This document shows, in pieces, positions 1 through 6,739 of a stretch of DNA of 8,738 nucleotides. The DNA is taken from NCBI GenBank assembly GCA_029250425.1, contig JAQXFF010000154.1:1-8738 (forward strand), written 5' to 3'. Source of the stretch: Candidatus Thalassarchaeaceae archaeon. Its GTDB lineage: Archaea > Thermoplasmatota > Poseidoniia > Poseidoniales > Thalassarchaeaceae. How positions within the stretch are numbered: the first letter of the stretch is position 1; the number at the start of each line of letters is the position of its first letter. The translations under genes were made by a program, and so were the position numbers. The notes below the pieces were generated by a model. It was not told the origin of the DNA. It did no database searches and saw only the letters and a list, made by a program, of their open reading frames with translations.

Positions 1-2
1 CA

Positions 3-653
3 TCAATGTGTCCGAATCAGTATTCGGCTGGCTATTTCCGAAGAGACTGTCAAAACCTTGCCATGAATCAAAAAATCACAACCATTTGATTCAATTTCAG
101 TACCCACTGAAACTCCCATACCTTTCATCGTTCGGATATCAGTGCCTTCTAGTACCATCAATTCAACCTCACCGGATTGGCCCTTGGGCAGTGCATGAAG
201 TGGGAGTAACATCGAATTCTGGATTGGCTCAATCCGCCTGGAAATTGCCGGGATGATCTCCCCCGAGGGAGTCATTTCAGGATATCCCAATAACCGATCT
301 ATCGACGATTCCAAATCATCTGTCAATGCGTGTTCAAGGCGACAGGCTGCAGCTTTCACATCCCCCTTGTAATCGATCATTCGTACTAGGAATACTTCCA
401 TCAAGCACTCTCTGCGCTTGATACTAGCGGCGGCTGCAAGGCCCGCTTCAGTTAAAGTGGAGCCACGATAGGGGATGTGATACAATACACCTTTTCCCGC
501 TAAACGTTGAATCATCTCGCTGCTTGATGCCTGACTTACACCCATTTCCTCGGCAATCCGACTATTCCGGATTGGTTTCTGTGGGTCCTCGACGTAAAAT
601 TCGTACAACTTCTTGAGGTACATTTCCTCAAATTCCTTAATCGGGCCACCCAT
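3..653 (-). CDS. DtxR/MntR-family metal-dependent transcriptional regulator with FeoA-like C-terminal domain
   Basis: Predicted cytoplasmic, metal-responsive DNA-binding repressor of 216 residues. The N-terminus reads as a DtxR winged helix: 'EEMYLKKLYEFY' near residue 10, a recognition-helix region 'MGVSQASSSEMIQRLAGKG', and the wing 'TLTEAG'. The dimerisation/metal domain contains 'ACRLEHALTDDLESSIDRLL' followed by a P-x-G-x-IP turn, as in DtxR and MntR, with likely metal-ligand Cys, Glu and His. The last ~65 residues (from 'LPLHALPKGQSGEVELM') resemble the FeoA/SH3-like domain of long family members. I chose the ATG at 653. It lies 4 nt after the upstream stop, has a GGTGAT core 3 nt upstream, and gives a normal family start. 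The ATG at 800 would add 49 residues encoded over the zinc-ribbon end of the neighbour and unlike the family. Second gene of a two-gene operon. The metal (Fe or Mn) cannot be decided from sequence. Confidence 0.88.
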   Translation of the reverse strand: MGGPIKEFEEMYLKKLYEFYVEDPQKPIRNSRIAEEMGVSQASSSEMIQRLAGKGVLYHIPYRGSTLTEAGLAAAASIKRRECLMEVFLVRMIDYKGDVKAAACRLEHALTDDLESSIDRLLGYPEMTPSGEIIPAISRRIEPIQNSMLLPLHALPKGQSGEVELMVLEGTDIRTMKGMGVSVGTEIESNGCDFLIHGKVLTVSSEIASRILIRTH

Positions 654-656
654 ACC

Positions 657-662
657 ATCACC
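657..662 (-). promoter_or_regulatory. Shine-Dalgarno GGTGAT embedding the upstream stop codon (DtxR-family gene)
   Basis: On the minus strand the sequence reads AAGGGTGATGGTATG. The TGA is the stop of the surface-protein gene and also the middle of a GGTGAT core complementary to the usual archaeal 16S 3' end. The ATG follows 3 nt after the core. This decides the start at 653 and suggests termination-reinitiation coupling. Confidence 0.65.
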
Positions 663-3237
663 CTTGTAAAGCCCTGAATTCACATTTGCATGCAGGGCAA
701 CGTGCTCTAACTGGGCGTCGGTCAAATGGAACCTTGAGTTTCTGTTCACAGTCCGGGCAACGGATGATGTCATCATTGGAACTAGAGGATTTTTCGGCAT
801 TTGCAGAGACTATAGGTGTGGATTCAACCTCTGGAAGATTTAGATCTACGTCATCATCCAGTTCTTCTTCACCCATTTCTAACGATTCAGAAACTTCCTC
901 TTGGGTGGCTTCAACTGGAAACATTTGGGTACAGGCGGGGCAGCGCGCAGAACCACTGTATGTGGATGGAACTCGGAGTCGCTGATCACATGCCGGACAA
1001 GCAACCTCAACCTTTTCGACTACTGTTTTATCAATCGATTTTTTCGGATTGGACGTTCTTTCACCCCGCTCCCTACGTGAAAGCAATGGTACACCTGCCC
1101 TAGCTCGCATCGCAGTGCGAGTGATGAGACCAATCATCAAACCCGCCAAAGTGCCATAGACAATTGACATCACATCAATTGCAGTATCGGCTTCATTTGA
1201 CTCATCAACTTGTGAAAGGAATGAAGCTGTGCCTGTAGAATCCGAATTTGAGGTGTGCCAAATCAAACTAAGATCGACGACTGAGCCATCGGGCCACACA
1301 TCCAAATTGATTGTACTCGTATAATTCTCACCTGGGCCCACGGCACTTACTGCGTGTACACCTGATTGAGGCCACAATACCTGCCCATCACGCTTCATAT
1401 CGATGACCATGATGTTGCCAGGCAATGTTTCTGAATTTCCTTGATTGACCAAAGTATACGAAATTGTTGCGGGTTCACCAGGGATTGGGGGCGAAGGACT
1501 CACGAAATCAATCACGACAGATGTGACGGGGTTTGGGTGGATTAGGGGAGTCTGGTCTACAGCATCTGTCAAAGAAGCCCAAGAAATGGGAGTCAATTCG
1601 ACCCATGCATCAGAAGAAGATGTCGGGTGTCCCAAATTGTAAGTAAGTGTCCTCTGACCAGGGGAAAGAAGAATTTCGGTTGAAATTTGAGTTGAGCTGC
1701 CTGCTGAACCAGATGTGCCGACCTCCAGTAATACAATTCTGCTTTCTCCAAAGGAAAGCATTGTCGTGAATTCGATAAATAGTCCAGTATCCAATGACCA
1801 AACCACAGATGATATGCCCACACCCAGAGATTGTGACGACTGTATATTGAGGGATATTGAACCAGATAAATCACTTGCAACAAGGCTATCTGGGCTTATG
1901 ATTCGCCATTCGATTTGACGAACACCTGAAGTGTTCACGAGGTACTGTGCGCCCAGTTCAAGACTGCTACCCACCTCTAATGTACGTGATTCTAAGGATG
2001 ACCAAGCGCCCATATTATTGCCTTCAGAGTCGCCTTCTCTGACCTCAAGGGTCCCAACCCCTGAATAATCGCCACCATTATGGATTAGAATTGCCAGAGG
2101 AGCTGAATCACCAACGTGGAAGGGTCCACCGGTAACGGTTAGCCCATCACTGCCTGCTCGCATCAGATGTCCTGCCGACATGTCGTAAACATGTGATTCC
2201 GAAGTTACTGAATCATTGTGAATCCGATCTGAACTAAGCAGAGTACAACCTAGTTCCCCAGGACGCACATCAATATTCAACATCCAAGATTGATTCGATT
2301 CGGATTGGATAGAAATAGATTCATTGAGTATAATCAATCCTGAAGGGAAACTACAGGAAATTGAACCATTGTAGGCCGATTCCCCCGAATTTTCAACCAT
2401 TACGGCCCAATTGATAGATGTGCCAAGGACTGGGTCCGCAATTTCAGGAGACAAAAATAGACTCGGGCGAGGCAGTGGAGGTGGACCAATGGAAAGAGAA
2501 ATGGAATCGGAATCAATTGTATTTTGACCATCTTGCAAATCAATTGTAATTTGAGAAGTGCCCTCAAACAAGGGGCCAATCGTGAAATTCATGACACTTG
2601 TTGCCTGACCTCCTACACTAATTTGAGTACCGGGATAAGATGTGTTAATATCCGAAATTGAGGCATTTCCTTGCCACGGGACATCGCCTGAGTTGGTCAC
2701 ACTAGCCATTACCCAAGCATCGTCGCCATTTCGGAGGGTGGAATTACCACTGGCCATTCCAGTCTGAGAATCAACAGGGACGATGATCCATGAATTTGAA
2801 GTGTCTATAGAAATGTTAGCTGGTGCTAATTTCTGCACGAAAACTTGAATGGAGGAAACGTTGTTTTCAAAGCCAATTCCAACGTCACCCCAGAGTTCTA
2901 AAGTCAGAACATGCGTCCCAATTGGGACTGCGGATACGTTGAAATGTTCAGTGGATGATTGGCCTGCAGATAGTGAAATACTTCGGTTATCAGATGCCAG
3001 AAGGGTGTTGTCACCTGCTGTAAATGATATTTCTATGAAACCATTGGAATTGACATCATGTGCAACCACATCGATACTGATGTTGATGTCTCCAACACCC
3101 ACATCTTGATCACCAGTAATGCTGAAACTGTCCCCTGCCAAAAGTAAACCACCTCCAGATGCCATTGCAAGTGGGGCAAAAATGGAAACGAGCAGTAGGG
3201 AAACTACCCCTATGCCCCGTCCATGACCTTTGGTCAT
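658..3237 (-). CDS. Secreted, C-terminally membrane-anchored surface protein with CARDB-like repeats and two cytoplasmic zinc ribbons
   Basis: An 859-residue protein not assignable to a named gene. Residues 1-26 form a signal peptide (basic start, hydrophobic 'VVSLLLVSIFAPLA', cleavage likely after AMA). Residues ~33-665 are Ser/Thr/Gly-rich beta-sandwich sequence with several CARDB/APHP-like units, marked by 'V-x-N-x-G' strands near 180, 281, 385 and 597, plus over ten N-x-S/T sequons. A single membrane helix lies at about 688-706, followed by Arg/Lys-rich sequence (RRERGER near 721), so the C-terminus should be cytoplasmic. The tail carries two CPxC-CPAC zinc ribbons (Cys747/750/766/769 and Cys827/830/847/850), resembling each other and the MJ0042-type zinc ribbon, joined by an acidic linker (about 777-806). 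The ATG at 3237 was chosen because it places the signal peptide at the N-terminus; extension to 3462 would run antisense into the divergent gene. Likely roles are adhesion or envelope sensing; substrate unknown. First gene of an operon with the DtxR regulator. Confidence 0.85.
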   Translation of the reverse strand: MTKGHGRGIGVVSLLLVSIFAPLAMASGGGLLLAGDSFSITGDQDVGVGDINISIDVVAHDVNSNGFIEISFTAGDNTLLASDNRSISLSAGQSSTEHFNVSAVPIGTHVLTLELWGDVGIGFENNVSSIQVFVQKLAPANISIDTSNSWIIVPVDSQTGMASGNSTLRNGDDAWVMASVTNSGDVPWQGNASISDINTSYPGTQISVGGQATSVMNFTIGPLFEGTSQITIDLQDGQNTIDSDSISLSIGPPPLPRPSLFLSPEIADPVLGTSINWAVMVENSGESAYNGSISCSFPSGLIILNESISIQSESNQSWMLNIDVRPGELGCTLLSSDRIHNDSVTSESHVYDMSAGHLMRAGSDGLTVTGGPFHVGDSAPLAILIHNGGDYSGVGTLEVREGDSEGNNMGAWSSLESRTLEVGSSLELGAQYLVNTSGVRQIEWRIISPDSLVASDLSGSISLNIQSSQSLGVGISSVVWSLDTGLFIEFTTMLSFGESRIVLLEVGTSGSAGSSTQISTEILLSPGQRTLTYNLGHPTSSSDAWVELTPISWASLTDAVDQTPLIHPNPVTSVVIDFVSPSPPIPGEPATISYTLVNQGNSETLPGNIMVIDMKRDGQVLWPQSGVHAVSAVGPGENYTSTINLDVWPDGSVVDLSLIWHTSNSDSTGTASFLSQVDESNEADTAIDVMSIVYGTLAGLMIGLITRTAMRARAGVPLLSRRERGERTSNPKKSIDKTVVEKVEVACPACDQRLRVPSTYSGSARCPACTQMFPVEATQEEVSESLEMGEEELDDDVDLNLPEVESTPIVSANAEKSSSSNDDIIRCPDCEQKLKVPFDRRPVRARCPACKCEFRALQG

Positions 3238-3274
3238 ACATGCCCTTGGCCACTTACGGTTCAAGACCCTTGCC

Positions 3275-3283
3275 TTAATTGTA
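3275..3283 (-). promoter_or_regulatory. Candidate TATA element for the surface-protein/DtxR operon
   Basis: The minus strand reads TACAATTAA, centred about 42 nt upstream of the ATG at 3237. With usual archaeal spacing, transcription would start near 3250 with a short leader. The match to the TATA consensus is imperfect. The same AT-rich patch read on the plus strand (TTAATT) could instead serve the divergent gene. Confidence 0.35.
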
Positions 3284-3300
3284 CACCTGAATCGCTGAAC

Positions 3301-3308
3301 CTTTATGC
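3301..3308 (+). promoter_or_regulatory. Candidate TATA-like element for the coiled-coil/GNAT/Roadblock operon
   Basis: The sequence CTTTATGC lies ~30 nt before the ATG at 3338. A start of transcription near 3328-3331 would leave a leader of about 10 nt. This is a weak single-motif call. It competes with a reading in which TTAATT at 3275-3280 drives a leaderless transcript from the ATG at 3305. Confidence 0.3.
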
Positions 3309-3325
3309 GGAACCTGTGGTTCCGC
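3307..3325. promoter_or_regulatory. Perfect 19-bp inverted repeat in the divergent promoter region (candidate operator)
   Basis: GCGGAACC-TGT-GGTTCCGC: two perfect 8-bp arms around a 3-bp centre. It sits between the divergent starts at 3237 and 3338, just downstream of the TATA-like CTTTATGC. Its size and symmetry would suit a dimeric regulator. It could equally form a hairpin at the 5' end of the plus-strand transcript. If the plus-strand gene starts at 3305 instead, the repeat is coding (RNLWFR). Confidence 0.5.
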
Positions 3326-3337
3326 GACTCGTTCTGC

Positions 3338-4150
3338 ATGAATCTGACCGACCTTATCGCCCTCGGACCGGAGGAATTCGCTTCAATTATTCTTGAGCGG
3401 CGCAAGGTTTTGGCGGTTGCGTTGCCTGATATCGAAACACGGATGTCGGAAGATGCTGACACGTTGGCGCCTGAAGTTGAAAAATTGAGGTTGGCACGGG
3501 ATGCTGGTTTGAATCGCGTAGCAGAATTGAAAAGTCAGCGCAATGAATCTCAGAAAGAAGCCCGCGAATTATTGCAACAAACACGTACACTACGCAACCA
3601 ATTGGAAGAAAGTGGTGGTTTGAAAAATCTTGACCCGAAATGGGCGAAAGAAAAACTCGAAGAGGCGCTTGAAGAAATCGAGGATAAAATCGGAAAACAC
3701 GCCCTGTCACTGACTGATGAACGGCGATTGATTGCAGAGAGGAAATCTCTGTTACAAAAAAATGAGGCTTGGTTGGATAAACGCCGAAATGAGAATCCTG
3801 AAATGGCAACATATGTCGAATCAAGCAGAAAAATGCACAAATTGTTTTCCAACGCCGATAAATTACATCTTGAAATGATCTCCATCGTTGAGAAAAATGA
3901 GCCGATTCATGCTGAATTCATGGAAAAGCGGGGAGAACTACGAAATTCAATCCGCCAACTTGAGAGGGCACGCTCCCTCATCAAGCAATCAGAATCTGCA
4001 ATTTCATTCTGGGAAAGCAGAATCAATGATGGATTCGAAAATTTACTCACTGCGGCTTCAAAAGTCGCAAACGGAGGTAAATCTTCTGTCCTTAGGCGAA
4101 ATGCCGATCTCCCAGTTGCCACCAAACAACAGGGTGGTGAAGAGGAATGA
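3338..4150 (+). CDS. Coiled-coil protein, COG1340-like (paralogue A)
   Basis: A 270-residue, highly charged protein with no signal peptide or membrane segment. It is mostly heptad-like helix: arm one at about 35-92, a break at 'SGGLKNLDP' (92-100), a helical loop region at 101-150 with 'KIGKHALSLTDERRLIAERKSL', then arm two to about 232. The tail is short and ends QQGGEEE. This arm-loop-arm layout matches the other two coiled-coil proteins here, and the 'GKH' turn occurs at the equivalent place in the protein at 6843-7733. The closest family I can name is the archaeal coiled-coil COG1340 type, of unknown function. The ATG at 3338 is preferred because the alternative at 3305 adds 11 residues encoded by the inverted repeat; the choice is not secure. 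It overlaps the next gene by 4 bp, so the two products are probably made together and may form a complex. Confidence 0.75.
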   Translation: MNLTDLIALGPEEFASIILERRKVLAVALPDIETRMSEDADTLAPEVEKLRLARDAGLNRVAELKSQRNESQKEARELLQQTRTLRNQLEESGGLKNLDPKWAKEKLEEALEEIEDKIGKHALSLTDERRLIAERKSLLQKNEAWLDKRRNENPEMATYVESSRKMHKLFSNADKLHLEMISIVEKNEPIHAEFMEKRGELRNSIRQLERARSLIKQSESAISFWESRINDGFENLLTAASKVANGGKSSVLRRNADLPVATKQQGGEEE

Positions 4151-5160
4151 GTGGTGAAAAGAGCAAGAAGCGCCGCCCTAAATCGAAGAAGGGATTGTTC
4201 GATGACCTCGATAGCCTCTCTGATTCCGACCTCGAAGAACGAATAACATCGCTAAAAGCGACTATGAATGCCACTGAAAAGGAAGGGGCGCGAATTAAAC
4301 AAGAGCGGGATGCAGAAATTACATTGGTCCAATCTCTGCGTGTTATTCAAGAGGCGAGTCGAGGGATTGGCAAAGAGCGGAACACACTTCTCAATCAATT
4401 CCGAAAAATTCGGGAGGAAGCAAATACGGTGAAATCCGAACGGGATGGAATCAATGAAAACGTCCCTCCCCCACTAGAGATCATTGAGCAAAGATTGTTT
4501 GAGACTCATCGGCGACTTGCAACAATACCACATGACTTGTCGAAAATGCCGAATCGTGATCATGAGGCTAAATTATTCTCTTTCTTCTTTGAACTAAGGG
4601 CGATGCATTCTCGCAAATTGGCCGGCAATAATCTGCATCAGAAATACATTGAATTATTGCGCAGCCAAAAAGAAATCTTGCAACAACTGGATAAGTTGAA
4701 TGAAGAAAAGAAATCTGTTGCTGAAGAAGCCCGTGAGGAAATCCCCAATCAAAAAGTAAATCCAAAGGAAATTCGAAAATTAAACGAACGAATTTCGCAG
4801 ATGCTTGAGAAGATCAATACGCATCGCTCTGAAATCAAAAAGATACGGCGCGAAGTCGGTCGCTTGGAAGCCTATGCACGCGTACGGAAAAAGGGTGAGA
4901 AGAACAGTGGACGTAACAGGAGAATTGGTCCCCGTTTAGATGATGTAAAGGCACGTGCAAGCAGCGGTGAAGCATTGTCAATCGAAGATTTCAGTGCCTT
5001 ATTGAATAGTGGTAACCTGCTCAAATCATTGGATGCATCTGAAGAGGGGAAATCGGCTCCAAAATCGGCCCCTACAAAAACACGGAAACGACAGTCTGGA
5101 GCAGCTAGAGGGCGGCGGAGAACCTTGGACCCCGAAGAACGAGAAAAACGTCGCAGGTGA
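4147..5160 (+). CDS. Coiled-coil protein with basic tails and C-terminal SGExLS module, COG1340-like (paralogue B)
   Basis: A 337-residue soluble protein. A Lys/Arg-rich N-terminus (residues 4-15) leads into coiled coil at about 26-105, a Pro-rich turn 'VPPPLEIIEQ', a helical region with 'HEAKLFSFFFEL' (139-150), and a second coiled arm at about 165-246. Residues 264-292 form a compact module with 'SGEALSIEDFSALLNSG'; the protein at 6843-7733 ends in a closely similar 'SGETLSTDELMALQRSG'. The last ~35 residues are strongly basic (KSAPKSAP, then RGRRR and EKRRR), suggesting contact with nucleic acid or another polyanion. The start is clear: ATG shares four bases (ATGA) with the previous stop, with GGTGA 6 nt upstream. 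Function unknown; a scaffold or nucleic-acid-associated role is inference. Confidence 0.75.
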   Translation: MSGEKSKKRRPKSKKGLFDDLDSLSDSDLEERITSLKATMNATEKEGARIKQERDAEITLVQSLRVIQEASRGIGKERNTLLNQFRKIREEANTVKSERDGINENVPPPLEIIEQRLFETHRRLATIPHDLSKMPNRDHEAKLFSFFFELRAMHSRKLAGNNLHQKYIELLRSQKEILQQLDKLNEEKKSVAEEAREEIPNQKVNPKEIRKLNERISQMLEKINTHRSEIKKIRREVGRLEAYARVRKKGEKNSGRNRRIGPRLDDVKARASSGEALSIEDFSALLNSGNLLKSLDASEEGKSAPKSAPTKTRKRQSGAARGRRRTLDPEEREKRRR

Positions 5161-5161
5161 T
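5156..5161 (+). promoter_or_regulatory. Shine-Dalgarno GGTGAT embedding the upstream stop codon (GNAT gene, GTG start)
   Basis: The sequence reads GCAGGTGATTTTGTG. The TGA ends the coiled-coil gene and is also part of GGTGAT, and GTG follows after 3 nt. The geometry is the same as at the start of the DtxR-family gene and supports a GTG start at 5165. Confidence 0.6.
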
Positions 5162-5164
5162 TTT

Positions 5165-5644
5165 GTGACGGGGCTTGATTGGATCCCGTCAGAATCACTA
5201 GAACTGTGGAGTGACTTGAGATTGGAGAAAATTCAGCAATTGATTACTCAAACTACAGGTGAATTATACAGAATAGAGCGACTCAGAAAACTACCTCTTG
5301 ACCAAAATTTCGGACGATGGGTCCTTTCGGATGGAAATATGGACATGGGGATATTGTGGGCAATGCGCCTGTCGAAGGATTGTGCTCGAGTTCTGGCATT
5401 TTCAGTCGCAGATGATTTGCAAGGCAATGGTGTCGGTGCAGATGGGTGGCGGCATTTCGCTACAGAAGCGAAACGGCTTGGGATTCGCTCAGTTCAATTG
5501 GAAGTTCGCCAGGATAACCATACTGCAATTGGGATGTACCATCGACGTGGCCTGCGGCCAAAAGGCTGCATATCAGGTTTCTATCGGGGATATGATGGTT
5601 GGTTGATGCGTGGACCACTGCTTATAGATGCGGCGTCACAATGA
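5165..5644 (+). CDS. GNAT-family N-acetyltransferase, RimI-like
   Basis: A 159-residue acetyl-CoA-dependent acetyltransferase. Motif A is visible as 'FSVADDLQGNGVG' (79-91), with the Q-x-x-G-x-G pyrophosphate-binding loop at 86-91. Motif B is 'LEVRQDNHTAIGMYHRRG' (112-129), with the Asn and Tyr typical of RimI/Ard1-like enzymes, and the C-terminal strand is 'FYRGYDGWLM' (139-148). The likely reaction is acetylation of a protein N-terminal amine (ribosomal S18-type or general Nat activity), but GNAT substrates cannot be read from sequence. The GTG start fits the well-placed GGTGAT and gives a normal family length; an ATG at 5009 would overlap the coiled-coil gene by 150 bp with non-family sequence. 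It sits 4 nt after the coiled-coil gene, in the same operon. Confidence 0.85.
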   Translation: MTGLDWIPSESLELWSDLRLEKIQQLITQTTGELYRIERLRKLPLDQNFGRWVLSDGNMDMGILWAMRLSKDCARVLAFSVADDLQGNGVGADGWRHFATEAKRLGIRSVQLEVRQDNHTAIGMYHRRGLRPKGCISGFYRGYDGWLMRGPLLIDAASQ

Positions 5645-5671
5645 TGCCCTGCCTCGTGTTGGCACCAGTTA

Positions 5672-5992
5672 ATGCGGACCCGACTCATGCAAGATGTGCT
5701 CAACCACGAGGGGGTCGATTGGGTCGCACTCATTGGCCCTGATGCATTGCCGATTGATTTCGCTCCAAATTCGTGTGAGATTGAATCAGCCGTTGCAATG
5801 TGGTTTGACCTTGATTTTCTTGTTGATGACACACCCGCCAGAATGATGATTCGAACGAGTGAAGCACTGATGCTGTCACACCGTGTTGATGAAAATCGAT
5901 TGATTCTCATTCAAACCCAATTGAGCGTCAATATCGGCGCGTTGCGGAATGAGCTTGAAAACGCAGCACGAAGAATCATCGATTTAGCCTAA
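5672..5992 (+). CDS. Small Roadblock/LC7-like protein
   Basis: A 106-residue soluble protein. The pattern fits the Roadblock/LC7 fold: an N-terminal helix (2-12), 'GVDWVALIGPDALPIDF' as the first strand, turn and second strand (14-30), an acidic/hydrophobic middle helix 'IESAVAMWFDL' (37-47), strands around 57-69 and 75-84, and a final helix 'GALRNELENAARRIIDLA' (89-106). Roadblock proteins dimerise and in prokaryotes commonly regulate small Ras-like GTPases (MglB-type) or act as scaffolds; no GTPase is visible here. It lies 27 nt after the GNAT gene, in the same frame, and its stop overlaps the stop of the convergent KaiC-like ATPase. The start could also be the ATG at 5687. Fold assignment is by pattern only. 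Confidence 0.6.
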   Translation: MRTRLMQDVLNHEGVDWVALIGPDALPIDFAPNSCEIESAVAMWFDLDFLVDDTPARMMIRTSEALMLSHRVDENRLILIQTQLSVNIGALRNELENAARRIIDLA

Positions 5993-6672
5993 TCGAAAAG
6001 CGGCCCAATCAATGAAACACCAGAACTGGTCACTTCCATGGCCTGTTTCTCCATCGAGTGTCTCACATGCCGCATTTTCTCAATTTGTAAAGTTCGGACC
6101 ATTTGTCCATTGCGGCGATCAAGTCCAAGTTTGAGAATTGAATCTGCAAGGAAGCCTTCATTCCCTTCTAATTCGGCATTCTCACCGGCTTGACGTTCTG
6201 TGATTACAAAGGTGTGGAGGTTTTGGCTACGGCAAAATTCGAAGAAACGGAACATTCTCTTTCGCATTTCTTCATCGACACTAGTCAAACTGTAAATTGC
6301 ACCCAATGAATCTAGAACGAAGACTGAAAACGCATCACCCCTTTCTCGTTTGAAGTGCTCAATCATTTTTTGTGTGAACTTCAGATAATCCATATCCTCA
6401 TTTTCATTTCGCAATTCAGTGAAATCTGTGATTTGGAGGTTTTGAGGCAGAGTTACTCCAAGTGAATGTGTTGAACGCAGAAGACTGCTTGTTGTTTCTT
6501 CAACTGTACAATACAATCCAAAGCCACCCGATTGACGCAAATGGTTCGAAACCAATGAAAGACAAAATGATGATTTCATCGAACCTGGTGGTCCTGTCAC
6601 AAGGGTCAGGTAAGGCGGATTTACATCAGTCGCAAGTACTCGGTCCATTCCAGGCATTCCATCGATAAACAT
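5989..6672 (-). CDS. KaiC-like single-domain RecA-superfamily ATPase
   Basis: A 227-residue ATPase. It opens with 'GMPGMDRVLATDV', the degenerate form of the KaiC 'GIPGLDELLGGG' entry. The Walker A loop is GPPGSMKSS (27-35), with Met replacing the usual second Gly of GxxxxGK[ST]. The putative catalytic Glu pair is 'VEE' (57-59), Walker B is 'VFVLDSLG' (117-124), and the KaiC signature end is 'LADSILKLGLD' (175-185) then 'LQIEKMRHVRHS' (195-206). There is only one RecA domain, so it is not a clock-type double KaiC. Archaeal proteins of this class are thought to act in signalling, often as partners of receptors, kinases or motility proteins, but the substrate is unknown. Transcribed alone, converging on the Roadblock-like gene with a 4-bp stop overlap. 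Confidence 0.85.
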   Translation of the reverse strand: MFIDGMPGMDRVLATDVNPPYLTLVTGPPGSMKSSFCLSLVSNHLRQSGGFGLYCTVEETTSSLLRSTHSLGVTLPQNLQITDFTELRNENEDMDYLKFTQKMIEHFKRERGDAFSVFVLDSLGAIYSLTSVDEEMRKRMFRFFEFCRSQNLHTFVITERQAGENAELEGNEGFLADSILKLGLDRRNGQMVRTLQIEKMRHVRHSMEKQAMEVTSSGVSLIGPLFD

Positions 6673-6704
6673 GGGAATCGGATAGGGGGGTTCAACGGAC
6701 GGGG

Positions 6705-6714
6705 TTTAATCGTT
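6705..6714 (-). promoter_or_regulatory. Candidate TATA element for the KaiC-like gene
   Basis: The minus strand reads AACGATTAAA about 35 nt upstream of the ATG at 6672, which would place the transcript start near 6681 with a very short leader. The palindromic TTATAT at 6774-6779 could be an alternative minus-strand promoter with a leader of about 80 nt. Confidence 0.35.
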
Positions 6715-6739
6715 ATCTCAATCGGATTAGGAAACGTTG

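Noticed and set aside
654..800. A 49-residue N-terminal extension of the DtxR-family protein starting at the ATG at 800
   Set aside because: It lies over the conserved second zinc ribbon of the upstream gene, adds sequence unlike the family, and the ATG at 653 has an ideal Shine-Dalgarno and spacing.
686..1103. Plus-strand open frames opposite the zinc-ribbon tail of the surface protein
   Set aside because: The opposite strand encodes clear zinc ribbons and a membrane helix; the plus-strand peptides have no recognisable features.
3238..3462. A 75-residue N-terminal extension of the surface protein
   Set aside because: It would put the signal peptide inside the protein and run antisense through the start of the divergent coiled-coil gene.
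3387..3885. Minus-strand open frames of 111-145 codons opposite the first coiled-coil gene
   Set aside because: Low-complexity, Ser/Phe/Cys-rich translations typical of antisense to charged coiled-coil coding sequence; no motif and no start signal.
4040..4150. A degenerate copy of the SGExLS module at the end of the first coiled-coil protein
   Set aside because: The tail (KVANGGKSSVLRRNADL) matches at only a few positions and lacks the SGE-LS-acidic core, so it is not supported.
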